Source of the DNA: Sphaerisporangium krabiense
GTDB lineage: Bacteria > Actinomycetota > Actinomycetes > Streptosporangiales > Streptosporangiaceae
Assembly: GCF_014200435.1 (NCBI RefSeq)
Contig: NZ_JACHBR010000001.1
Location: 4,309,501-4,373,500, forward strand
Direction of reading: 5' to 3'
Length of the DNA: 64,000 nucleotides
Shown here: in pieces, positions 33,156 to 40,584 of the stretch
Position numbering within the stretch: position 1 is the stretch's first letter
How the letters are laid out: each line of letters opens with the position of its first letter
Position numbers and translations under genes: made by a program
Notes under the pieces: generated by a model
Told to the model about the DNA's origin: nothing
Seen by the model: only the letters and a program-made list of their open reading frames with translations
Databases searched by the model: none

Positions 33156-33797
33156 TCAGACATGGCTCCAAGCTGTGGTGAAGAGATTAAGAGCATAGTC
33201 GTACATCAAGCCGGGGCGGGGTGCCAAAATGCAGGGAGAGTCACGACCGTGGGCCGCCCGACGGTAGAGAGTCAGAAAGGCGACGCGATCGGTGATCACC
33301 ACTCGGTGCAGGTTGGGCAGGTTGTAGCGGCGCATTTCGATGTTGCCCCTGTCGGCGGCCACCTGGTTGATGTAACTGGCATTGATCTCGACCTGTTCGG
33401 CCAGCATTCCGCAGGAGAAACCCGGGTCGATGCGCCGGATCTCATCCTCACGCCACTCCAGCCACGATGCTGGGTGATGCTCGGTGTCTGGTAGGAGCAC
33501 CTGAACGAAGTCTAGACGACGTCCTTCGTCCTCCCAGAGAGCGGCGAACCCGCCGCGGGTGAGTTCATTTCCTCGACCGGTGAGCACTCGTACCCAGCGG
33601 GCCTTGCTGAGCTCAGCAGCGAGATCCTCAGTGGCGACGCGCTGTCGTTGATATATCCGGCAGATCCCCAGGCCGGTGAACCGGGATAGAAGTAGGGTCG
33701 GCCAGGAGCGCATGCGAGGAGACAGTGCTATACCGCCCATTATGGCGATCATAGAGGCGACGAGCGAGCTGACCACTCCGATCACGAACTCTTCCAT
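33156..33797 (-). CDS. Small membrane-anchored protein of the low-GC island, family not recognised
   Basis: A 213-residue protein. One N-terminal membrane helix (residues about 5-27, FVIGVVSSLVASMIAIMGGIAL) is followed by a soluble domain starting ATEDLAAELSKARWVRVLTGRGNELTRGGFAALWED. RLDFVQVLLPD, then LHRVVITDRVAFLTLYRR, resemble the strand-turn layout of degenerate phospholipase-D-like folds, but no HKD motif is intact and the match is weak. The start at 33797 has a CGGAG site. It follows the nucleoside-phosphorylase-like gene by 12 bases on the same strand, so it is the third gene of one operon. Base composition is well below that of the window. Possible membrane effector or sensor; function unknown. 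Confidence 0.65.
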   Translation of the reverse strand: MEEFVIGVVSSLVASMIAIMGGIALSPRMRSWPTLLLSRFTGLGICRIYQRQRVATEDLAAELSKARWVRVLTGRGNELTRGGFAALWEDEGRRLDFVQVLLPDTEHHPASWLEWREDEIRRIDPGFSCGMLAEQVEINASYINQVAADRGNIEMRRYNLPNLHRVVITDRVAFLTLYRRAAHGRDSPCILAPRPGLMYDYALNLFTTAWSHV

Positions 33798-33809
33798 CGG
33801 AACTCCGAG

Positions 33810-34682
33810 TCATGTGTGACATGGAAGGTATGGTATTAGAGAGCGCAATACATCGGCGGCATGTTGAGCTGCGGTTTTCTGTATGGCGTCGTTCTTGTTT
33901 TCATCCGAGTGGTCGGAGACTCCGCGGATCACCACCCAACCATGAATCTGTGACGAGTTGCCGCGCTCGTGAAATGCCTGAGTCAGGCCGCCGGCTTCCA
34001 TGTCGACCACAGAAATATTGTCGTTGTAGTGTTTGAGATATCTCCTGATCTCGGACTCGGCGTCTGCGATAACGGCATCGCCGGTTCCGATGATGCAAGA
34101 TAGGACGCGATACTCGTGATCTTCATATGTGAACCGTGCCGGTTCGCCATGCTCTACGAAGAAGCTATTAACGGCGTTTCCTATAATGGCAGGCGTCTCA
34201 CGGTCCTCGCCTCGGCGCTGGACCTGACCAGCGGTTTCCTTTCGGAGGTCGTAGTAGACGGCTCGTGTTCCAATGGCGACATCGCCCGCTGAGATGTCCG
34301 GATAGAATCCGCCGCCGATGCCGACGAGTGCGATGACGGCTGGTCGGAAGGTCTCTCTGAGATTCTCGAAAGCTGCCATCGTTGATCGCTGGCCCTGGCC
34401 AAGCGCGCGGATCATCGCCACTCTGGTGACTACACCATGTAGGTTGGTTGTTCCATGCCAGAAGGGAACGCCGTTCAGAGATTGATGTCTGAGTCCGAGA
34501 GCGTCTACGACCGCCTTGGCCTCCGAACCTTTGATTGTTATCACGCCTACGTCCGCGCGTCGGCTGATCGTGGCCTCTAACGGATGTTGATGGAAGACTG
34601 TCGCGCCATCACCGATCGCGGCGCCGCTGATAGTCATATGGCCGCCCCGATTGATTATTCCGCTATTCTTGGACCAGGTCAT
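33810..34682 (-). CDS. Nucleoside phosphorylase (PNP/UDP family)-like protein, probable conflict-system nucleosidase
   Basis: A 290-residue protein. The N-terminus has the Gly-rich MTISGAAIGDGATVFHQHP, reminiscent of short adaptor motifs at effector N-termini. The rest is a PNP/MTAN-type fold: VGVITIKGSEAKAVVDAL begins the first strand, AVIALVGIGGGFYPD is the phosphate/ribose loop, AGDVAIGTRAVYYDLRK follows, VVDMEAGGLTQAF holds the Met-Glu pair that binds the ribose, and IRGVSDHSDENKND supplies the catalytic Asp. Such domains split nucleosides or NAD-like compounds. The start overlaps the stop of the 571-residue gene (ATGA) with GGGGGAGG upstream, so translation is coupled. Outside metabolism, this domain recurs as an effector in bacterial immunity loci; here that role is inference from context. 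Confidence 0.82.
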   Translation of the reverse strand: MTWSKNSGIINRGGHMTISGAAIGDGATVFHQHPLEATISRRADVGVITIKGSEAKAVVDALGLRHQSLNGVPFWHGTTNLHGVVTRVAMIRALGQGQRSTMAAFENLRETFRPAVIALVGIGGGFYPDISAGDVAIGTRAVYYDLRKETAGQVQRRGEDRETPAIIGNAVNSFFVEHGEPARFTYEDHEYRVLSCIIGTGDAVIADAESEIRRYLKHYNDNISVVDMEAGGLTQAFHERGNSSQIHGWVVIRGVSDHSDENKNDAIQKTAAQHAADVLRSLIPYLPCHT

Positions 34683-36394
34683 GTGTGTCCTCCCCCTGAT
34701 GTGCCACCGAAGGATTCAGGTAAGTCTATTCTCATCGCATTGGCTCCGACGGCGGAGTTGTTGACGTTCATCGACTCGCCGAAGTTCATGATCCCAGTGT
34801 TGATGATGTTGGTGGCACGCTCCTCGAACTCCGAAATGTCGACCTTGTGCTCCCGCAGGAAATCGGTAGCCGCCTTGAGTAGGCGGTCCTCGATGAGTTT
34901 CAAATGGTCTGAGATGAGCGTGCGGTCGAGTTGGGCCGACTCCCACGGCATTCGCTTCTCTTCCCGCACGCTGAGTTTCGCTCCTATCTTTACCCCACGC
35001 TTGGGGTATAGAACACGCGTTCGTCGTGCTCGGAAGGCTCCCAGTAGAACGGTGGGTAAGTGAATAAGGCGCCATGCCTGCATGACATCGATGGGGAATT
35101 CCGTTAGGGATCGAGCCGCAGATCGGAATATGGCGGCAATTCCCTTCTCGCCATACTCATCAAGGATGTGATATTCATCCGGCGTGCGCGTGAGCGCGCA
35201 AGCGGCGAAGTCGAGGCTGAGTGCCCGGCCCTTGACCGTCACTCGTAGAAAAACGGTTGTGACCGGCTCGCCTAATAGCGATGTTCGTATCTCCAGGAAG
35301 TGGTGGAATCGGTCGAATGGCTGGTCGATGATAGCGTCAATCTCGCATGTATCAGGCTGGTCATGCAGCCAGCGGCGCTCGGGGTCGACATCAGCCTCCG
35401 CTATATAGATACGGTCTGCTCTTCCGAAGTCGGGGAGACTGGTGGCGTCGCCCTGCCCGTCGAGCTTTTCCATCTCCTTCTTCAAATATGCGATCAGCTC
35501 ATGCGCCTTGAAGGGGAGAGGATCAAATTCTCGGTCCGCTGTTCGGCCTTCACCTGCCTGCAACAAGTGAATGTTGAGTGGCGGGTTCCAGCGGTGGATG
35601 AGCCGTCCCGCTCCGACGAATGGCTTACGTGAGTCGTCCAGAGCCAGGATGTCACGGAAGTCATCCGGTTTCGGCTCCTCTTTGGGAGGCCTGCTGTAAA
35701 TCACGAACGGATGGTGCTGCTGTTCGTCGATCGCCCGATAGCGGCGACTATATGGCGCGGGTAGCGGGCTCTTGGCCGTTCGGTGCAACGCGCTGCGTTG
35801 GGCGGCGCCCCAGCCGCACGCGACGAGGACGGTCAACATCCCCATGAGCCCTGCCTGCTGAAGCAACTGGGGAAGCGGGATGTGAGTCACGCCAGCGATG
35901 ACGGCAACGGCGACGACCAGAACACCGCTACTGGTGCAGGCGAGCTTCAGCGCACGGAGACGCTGTGTCAGGTCCTCTGACTGGCTGTGCCAGCGGGCGC
36001 GTCCCAGGAAGCGGTCCGCGCGCTCCTGTGCCTTCAGCGGTATCGCGATCAGTGCGCTTTTGACCGCAACGGCAATAGACCAGCACAGTCCGAACAACGC
36101 CGTTACTGTGGCGGCCACCGCGGTCGCCCATACAAGACCTCCAACGAAGATCGCGACAATCGTCGTCCACTTCAGCGTCTCCAAGCGCCACGCTCGCCAG
36201 GCGTGCACGACGACCGGCACCAGGTCAAAGCCATAGGAGGGCGCGACCATGTGCTTGGAGTCGTTGTAGACGCGGCGGATGACCATCTCACGAAACTCGC
36301 GATCGAGATACACGCCGGCACAGAGATACCGCGTCGCCTTCGAGTCGGCTGCCCCCGTGCCGCTCTCGAGACGTACCGTGCGCGATCGGGCCAT
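34679..36394 (-). CDS. Large membrane protein of the low-GC island, conserved in actinomycetes, function unknown
   Basis: A 571-residue protein. An N-terminal cytoplasmic segment (TRYLCAGVYLDREFREMVIR, then SYGFDLVPVVVHAWRAWRLE) precedes two membrane hairpins at about 73-120 and 145-200 (LKWTTIVAIFVGGLVWATAV; SGVLVVAVAVIAGV; AGLMGMLTVLVACGW). The remaining 350 residues are soluble, with PFVIYSRPP, HRWNPPLNIHLL and EIRTSLLGEPVTTVFLRVTV. It ends with MNFGESMNVNNSAVGANAM, a glycine/asparagine-rich motif like those at effector-adaptor junctions. I recall similar N-termini in other actinomycete proteins but know no function. GGAGG lies five bases before the ATG at 36394. First gene of a three-gene coupled operon; its GC content is clearly below the window average. 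Confidence 0.75.
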   Translation of the reverse strand: MARSRTVRLESGTGAADSKATRYLCAGVYLDREFREMVIRRVYNDSKHMVAPSYGFDLVPVVVHAWRAWRLETLKWTTIVAIFVGGLVWATAVAATVTALFGLCWSIAVAVKSALIAIPLKAQERADRFLGRARWHSQSEDLTQRLRALKLACTSSGVLVVAVAVIAGVTHIPLPQLLQQAGLMGMLTVLVACGWGAAQRSALHRTAKSPLPAPYSRRYRAIDEQQHHPFVIYSRPPKEEPKPDDFRDILALDDSRKPFVGAGRLIHRWNPPLNIHLLQAGEGRTADREFDPLPFKAHELIAYLKKEMEKLDGQGDATSLPDFGRADRIYIAEADVDPERRWLHDQPDTCEIDAIIDQPFDRFHHFLEIRTSLLGEPVTTVFLRVTVKGRALSLDFAACALTRTPDEYHILDEYGEKGIAAIFRSAARSLTEFPIDVMQAWRLIHLPTVLLGAFRARRTRVLYPKRGVKIGAKLSVREEKRMPWESAQLDRTLISDHLKLIEDRLLKAATDFLREHKVDISEFEERATNIINTGIMNFGESMNVNNSAVGANAMRIDLPESFGGTSGGGHT

Positions 36395-36430
36395 GAGCCC
36401 CTCCGGTCGTCGTTAAGGTAACTCTGACCA

Positions 36431-36449
36431 TAAGTGGGGTCGCGACTTA
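36431..36449. promoter_or_regulatory. Possible operator in the divergent promoter between the island operon and the NUDIX gene
   Basis: TAAGT (36431-36435) and ACTTA (36445-36449) form an inverted repeat with a 9-base GC-rich spacer, in the 73-bp gap between starts at 36394 and 36468. It is a candidate site for the NrtR-like NUDIX regulator; short arms make this tentative. Confidence 0.35.
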
Positions 36450-36467
36450 CAGTCAACCGGACCTTTA

Positions 36468-37208
36468 ATGGAAGGCATGCAAACGACAGTCCGGCACCGT
36501 CCGCCCGCCTCTCTGACCGCAGCCGTCGATCTGGTGATCTTCACGGTGCGTGATGCTCAGCTTCAGGTTCTGCTGATCGAGCGCGGCAACACGCCTTACC
36601 AGGGGGAGGCGGCGTTGCCGGGCGGATTCGTCCGCGAGGGCGAGGCGCTGGACACGGCCGCGCAGCGGGAACTACAAGAAGAGACCGGAGTCGTCGGCAG
36701 CTCCCTACACCTGGAGCAACTGCATGCCTATGGCGATCCCGGTCGTGACCCCCGGGGTCGCATTATCACCATCGCCTACCTCGCACTCGGCCCCGATCTT
36801 CCCATACCCCAAGCCGGCACCGATGCGATCGCCGCCCACTGGACCCCGGTGTCCTCCATACTCGACGGGCAGGTTCCGCTCGCCTTCGACCATGAGGGGA
36901 TCCTGCGTGACGGGCTGGAGCGGGCCAGATCCAAGCTGGAGCACACCACAATCGCGACCGCCTTCTGCAGGGAGCCCTTCACCATTGCTGACCTGCGCCA
37001 GATCTACGAGGCGGTGTGGGGCATCGCCCTCGATCCCAGCAACTTCCGCCGTAAGGTCATGAAGACCAGAGGCTTCGTCGTACCTATCGGGGAACGACGG
37101 CTCCCTGATGTCGGACGCCCTGCCGCCCTGTTTCGCCGAGGAGTCGCCGAGACACTCACCCCGCCGTTGACGAGATCGGGCGCGTCGACTTCTAGCCTGC
37201 CGAGTTGA
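36468..37208 (+). CDS. NUDIX domain regulator, NrtR-like (NUDIX plus winged helix)
   Basis: A 246-residue protein. Residues about 15-150 are a NUDIX domain: VDLVIFTVRDAQLQVLLIERG, then an intact NUDIX box GGFVREGEALDTAAQRELQEETGV, so hydrolase activity is possible. Residues about 160-225 form a winged helix (AFCREPFTIADLRQIYEAVW, NFRRKVMKTRGFVVPIGE), the architecture of NrtR regulators that sense ADP-ribose or NAD-derived ligands. It starts 73 bases from, and divergent to, the nucleosidase-bearing operon, so it may regulate that operon in response to a product of nucleotide or NAD breakdown. That link is inference; NrtR proteins elsewhere control NAD metabolism and pentose genes. Confidence 0.84.
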   Translation: MEGMQTTVRHRPPASLTAAVDLVIFTVRDAQLQVLLIERGNTPYQGEAALPGGFVREGEALDTAAQRELQEETGVVGSSLHLEQLHAYGDPGRDPRGRIITIAYLALGPDLPIPQAGTDAIAAHWTPVSSILDGQVPLAFDHEGILRDGLERARSKLEHTTIATAFCREPFTIADLRQIYEAVWGIALDPSNFRRKVMKTRGFVVPIGERRLPDVGRPAALFRRGVAETLTPPLTRSGASTSSLPS

Positions 37209-37376
37209 CAGCGACGTCCCAGCGACTCCATCGCCGCGAGGTCTGTGTGCGTTGGTTCTGTGTGCTCCGTCATTTGCGCACGGGCGCAAGGAGCGTAACT
37301 CGCCATGTTGTGCTACTCGTCGAACGAGAATGTCGGGCATCCAGTCCGGGTCGGGGGGCAGCGGAGAGGGCGCGAG

Positions 37377-38120
37377 ATGAGTGTCGAGCGGGTCGCGGAG
37401 CGTGGTGGGGTCGAGCCGGGGCAGCTGGTCATGCCCTTCTACCTGGTCTGTGACGTGTCGTATTCCATGTCGTCGGACATGCGGGCGCTCAACGACGGTG
37501 TGGAGCGGCTGCGGCGGGCCATCATCACCCAGCCCGTCGTCGACGACGTCGCGCAGATCTCGATCATCACCTTCTCCGACAGCGCCAAGGTGCGCATGCC
37601 GCTCGCGCGGATGAGCGAGACCACCGTGCCCACGCTGTCGCCCGAGGGCGGCACCAACTACGGCGGCGCGTTCCGCGAGCTGGCGCGGGCCATCGAGCAG
37701 GACCGCAGGGACCTCAAGGCGCAGGGCTACAACATCTTCCGCCCGTGCGCGTTCTTCCTGAGCGACGGCGAACCCCTGGACAGGGACTGGCAGCAGAGCT
37801 TCGCCGGCGCCCTCACCTACGACAAGGCGACCGGCGCCGGCATGAAAGCGCACCCGATCTTCGTGCCGTTCGGGTTCAGGGACGCGCCCGAGGACGTCCT
37901 GCGGCGGCTCGCGTACCCGCCGCAACGGGGCAAGTGGTACCACTCGCGCGACACCGGCGTCGAACAGGCGCTCAACGGCATCCTGGAGATCATAATGAAG
38001 AGCATCATGTCGTCGGGCATGAGCGCGGGCACCGGCCGGCCGACCATGATGCTCCAGGCGCCGCCCGCCGGCTCCGGGATCGCCCACGGCGAGTCGGAGT
38101 ACAACGAGGACTACATCTGA
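37377..38120 (+). CDS. TerY-like von Willebrand factor A domain protein
   Basis: A 247-residue single vWA domain. FYLVCDVSYSMSSDM is the MIDAS motif (DxSxS), EGGTNYGGAF supplies the Thr, and PCAFFLSDGEPLDRDW the distal Asp. The TerY-type opening and FSDSAKVRMPLARMSE fit TerY proteins. GAGAGGG lies six bases upstream of the ATG at 37377. It is the first gene of an operon with a PP2C phosphatase and protein kinase, the three parts of the TerY-P phosphorylation module described for tellurite/stress-linked loci. It probably acts as a metal-dependent docking protein in the cytoplasm. Confidence 0.88.
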   Translation: MSVERVAERGGVEPGQLVMPFYLVCDVSYSMSSDMRALNDGVERLRRAIITQPVVDDVAQISIITFSDSAKVRMPLARMSETTVPTLSPEGGTNYGGAFRELARAIEQDRRDLKAQGYNIFRPCAFFLSDGEPLDRDWQQSFAGALTYDKATGAGMKAHPIFVPFGFRDAPEDVLRRLAYPPQRGKWYHSRDTGVEQALNGILEIIMKSIMSSGMSAGTGRPTMMLQAPPAGSGIAHGESEYNEDYI

Positions 38121-38143
38121 CCGCCTGGAGGACCATCCACGCC

Positions 38144-39091
38144 ATGAGCGACACCCGGTCCGCGCATCCGCGCGTCGGGGCCTCCCCGTTCTCCATCGGC
38201 GACCCGGGCCGCGCCGGGCTGGAGCTGCCGGCCGGACGGCCCGGCGCCCTCGTCGGGCAGTCCGACATCGAGGTCAGCGCCGCCACCCTGCCCGGCGTCC
38301 TGATCCGCGCGGCCACGATCCGCGGCCTGCTGCACCGGGCCGGCGACGAGCCGCGCCAGGACGCGTTCGCGATCGCCCGGCACGAGACCGGCGCCGGCGC
38401 GTGGGCCGTCGCCGTGGTCTGCGACGGCGTCGGGGCGCTCGGCCGCTCCGACGAGGCCGCCACGCTCGCCGGCCGCCGCCTCGCCGAGCTCGGGGCGGCG
38501 GGCGTGCCGTGGCCGGAGGCGTTCGCCGTCGTCAACGAGGAACTGCACGCGTACGCCGAGCAGGTCCGTGCGGCGGGCGGCGGCGACGCCTCCCGTGACG
38601 GCATGGCGACCACGGCCGTGGCCCTGAGCGTCCACCGGGACGGGCCCGGCTGGGCCGGCGAGGTCGCCTGGGTGGGGGACTCCTCCCTGTGGCACCTGGA
38701 CGCCGCCGGACGCTGGACCGACCTCACCGACACCAGGGAGCCCGGCCAGGAGGGCGACGAGGACGAGGGTCCTTTCCACTCGACGAAGGTCCGGCCGATG
38801 CCCTCGTCCGGCGGTTCGTGCGCCACGCGGGCCGTCCGGGTCTCCGGCGGCGCGCTGTTCGTCATGTCCGACGGCATCGCCAACCCGCTGGACTGGTGCG
38901 AGGACGTGCGCGAGACGCTGGCGAAGTGGTGGGCGCGGCCACCCGACCCCTTCACCTTCGCCGCGCAGGCGGCCTTCGCCCGCAAGACGCACGTGGACGA
39001 CCGCACGGTCGTGGCGCTCTGGCCCGATGACGACGATGACCAGGGTGACGACGAGGGCCACGCCGGCGGCGGCCCGGAGACGGCGGGATGA
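38144..39091 (+). CDS. PP2C-family serine/threonine phosphatase
   Basis: A 315-residue protein with a PP2C fold from about residue 60: RQDAFAIARHETGAGAWAVAVVCDGVGALGRSDEAATLAG has the DGVG metal site, GMATTAVALSVHRDG the MATT strand, VAWVGDSSLW the VGDS motif, FVMSDGIANPLDW the SDG motif and HVDDRTVVALW the DDRT metal ligands. All metal-binding Asp are present, so it should be active. It overlaps the kinase start (ATGA at 39088-39091). It presumably opposes the kinase encoded next. Confidence 0.9.
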   Translation: MSDTRSAHPRVGASPFSIGDPGRAGLELPAGRPGALVGQSDIEVSAATLPGVLIRAATIRGLLHRAGDEPRQDAFAIARHETGAGAWAVAVVCDGVGALGRSDEAATLAGRRLAELGAAGVPWPEAFAVVNEELHAYAEQVRAAGGGDASRDGMATTAVALSVHRDGPGWAGEVAWVGDSSLWHLDAAGRWTDLTDTREPGQEGDEDEGPFHSTKVRPMPSSGGSCATRAVRVSGGALFVMSDGIANPLDWCEDVRETLAKWWARPPDPFTFAAQAAFARKTHVDDRTVVALWPDDDDDQGDDEGHAGGGPETAG

Positions 39092-40584
39092 GCGTGCGCG
39101 AGGCCGATCTCGGCTCACTCACCTACATCGCGGAAGGCGCGTTCGCCAAGGTCTACAAGGTCGAGGGCTACACCATGCCCGGCGATCGGGCGCCGCTCGC
39201 CTACAAGCGGTTCACCCAGGCGTACGACCAGCAGGCCAGGTCGGCGGCCGCGACGGTCGCCTTCCGCGACGGGCTGAGCTCCCGGGAGCGTGACGACCTC
39301 GACCGGTTCAGCACGTGGCCGAGGGCCCTGGTGGAGGACAGGCCCGGCAACGTGAGCGGCCTGCTGATGGCGCTCATCCCGCAGGAGCTGTTCTCGCGCT
39401 ACCTGGACGAGAACGGCGCCCTCGGCTCCCGGCCGCTGCTCATGGAGTACCTCATCTCGACCGCCGAGCAGCGCGCGCTGGCCCAGGTGGACCTGGACGA
39501 CGTGCCGCTGACCGAGCGCCTCATCCTGCTCGCCCAGCTCGTCTACGTCATCGCGCGCCTGCACAGGCACGGCTGGGTCTTCGGCGACCTCAGCTTCCGC
39601 AACGTCGCGTTCGGCGTGAACCCGCCCCGGCTCATGCTGCTGGACTGCGACGGCGCGGCGTCGCTCACCGACGACCGGCGCAGCCAGGCCTCCACCCCGT
39701 TCTGGCAGCCGCCGGAGTGCCCCCACGCCGGCGACCGGCAGGACGACGTCTCCGACGTCTACAAGCTCGGGCTGGCGATCCTGCGCTGCCTGACCCCGGG
39801 CAAGGGGGCGGCCACGACCACCTCGGTGGAACGTCTCGCAGGGGAACTCGACGACGAGGGCGCCGGCCTGCTGGCGCGCGCCCTCTCCCGCGACCGCGCC
39901 GTCCGCCCCGCGGCCAGGGAGCTGTACGCCTACCTCAAGCGCACGGTGACGCGCAGGACGGCGCCGCCCCGGGTCGTCCGCATGGAGCTGCTCACCCCGT
40001 ACCGGGTGCGCGGGCAGGACGTGCGCGTCGAGTGGGAGGTCGAGGACGCCGACGAGCTGGAGGTGAGGGTGGGGCAGGCCGCGCCCGTCACGCTCGACCC
40101 GGCCGCGCATCCCGGCGGGTACGTCTTCCGGCCCGCCGAGTCCGGGCGGCTCGTCGTCGTGGCCCGTAACCGGTACGCCGAGGTCACCGTGGACCTCGGC
40201 GACCTCGAACTGTACGAGCTGCCGCCGTTCGACGCGAGCATGGCGAGACTGCCCCGCGTCCCGGCGCCGCGGCTCGAACCGTTCCGTCCGCCCGTCGCGG
40301 CGGCGGCCCTTCGCGGGCGTCCGCGGATCACGGTGGGCTCCGAGGTCGTCACGATGCCGTCCCTCGGCGTCTTCCGGTTCGTCGAGGGCCTGCGGCCCGT
40401 CGATCCGGTCCCGATGCCGCCGCACCCGCTGCGCGGCCTGATCGCCGCCGTGGGACGGGACCGGGCGTCGGCGTTGCAGGAGGCCGTCACCCGGCTGCAC
40501 GGGACGGTCGCCGCCGGCGTCGCCCGGCGGTCGGCGGGCGGCACGGGAACCGGGCAGGGAACAGGGACGGGAGGTGGATCATGA
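39088..40584 (+). CDS. Serine/threonine protein kinase-like protein of a TerY-P module
   Basis: A 498-residue protein. The N-terminal 280 residues are a protein-kinase fold: IAEGAFAKVYKVEGY (Gly loop), LAYKRF (ATP Lys), a catalytic loop HRHGWVFGDLSFRNVAFG (GDL-N variant of HRD-N), and MLLDCDGAASLTDD (DCD in place of DFG). These changes mark the TerY-associated kinase branch. The C-terminus has an Ig-like beta domain (YRVRGQDVRVEWEVEDADELEVRVG) and a Gly/Thr tail. Both ends overlap their neighbours by four bases, so vWA, phosphatase, kinase and DUF4407 protein are made together. Whether it phosphorylates the membrane protein downstream is unknown. Confidence 0.86.
   Translation: MSVREADLGSLTYIAEGAFAKVYKVEGYTMPGDRAPLAYKRFTQAYDQQARSAAATVAFRDGLSSRERDDLDRFSTWPRALVEDRPGNVSGLLMALIPQELFSRYLDENGALGSRPLLMEYLISTAEQRALAQVDLDDVPLTERLILLAQLVYVIARLHRHGWVFGDLSFRNVAFGVNPPRLMLLDCDGAASLTDDRRSQASTPFWQPPECPHAGDRQDDVSDVYKLGLAILRCLTPGKGAATTTSVERLAGELDDEGAGLLARALSRDRAVRPAARELYAYLKRTVTRRTAPPRVVRMELLTPYRVRGQDVRVEWEVEDADELEVRVGQAAPVTLDPAAHPGGYVFRPAESGRLVVVARNRYAEVTVDLGDLELYELPPFDASMARLPRVPAPRLEPFRPPVAAAALRGRPRITVGSEVVTMPSLGVFRFVEGLRPVDPVPMPPHPLRGLIAAVGRDRASALQEAVTRLHGTVAAGVARRSAGGTGTGQGTGTGGGS

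Noticed and set aside
33156-33797. Phospholipase D-type effector
   Set aside because: No HKD motif; LHRVVITD is only a weak resemblance, so the call is left as unrecognised.
32898-36460. Integrative element using tRNA-Lys as attachment site
   Set aside because: No integrase, excisionase or second copy of the tRNA 3' end was found in the window; kept only as a composition-based island.
37205-37210. TTGACA as a -35 box of the vWA operon
   Set aside because: No acceptable -10 hexamer at 16-19 bases; the match overlaps the NUDIX stop codon and may be chance.
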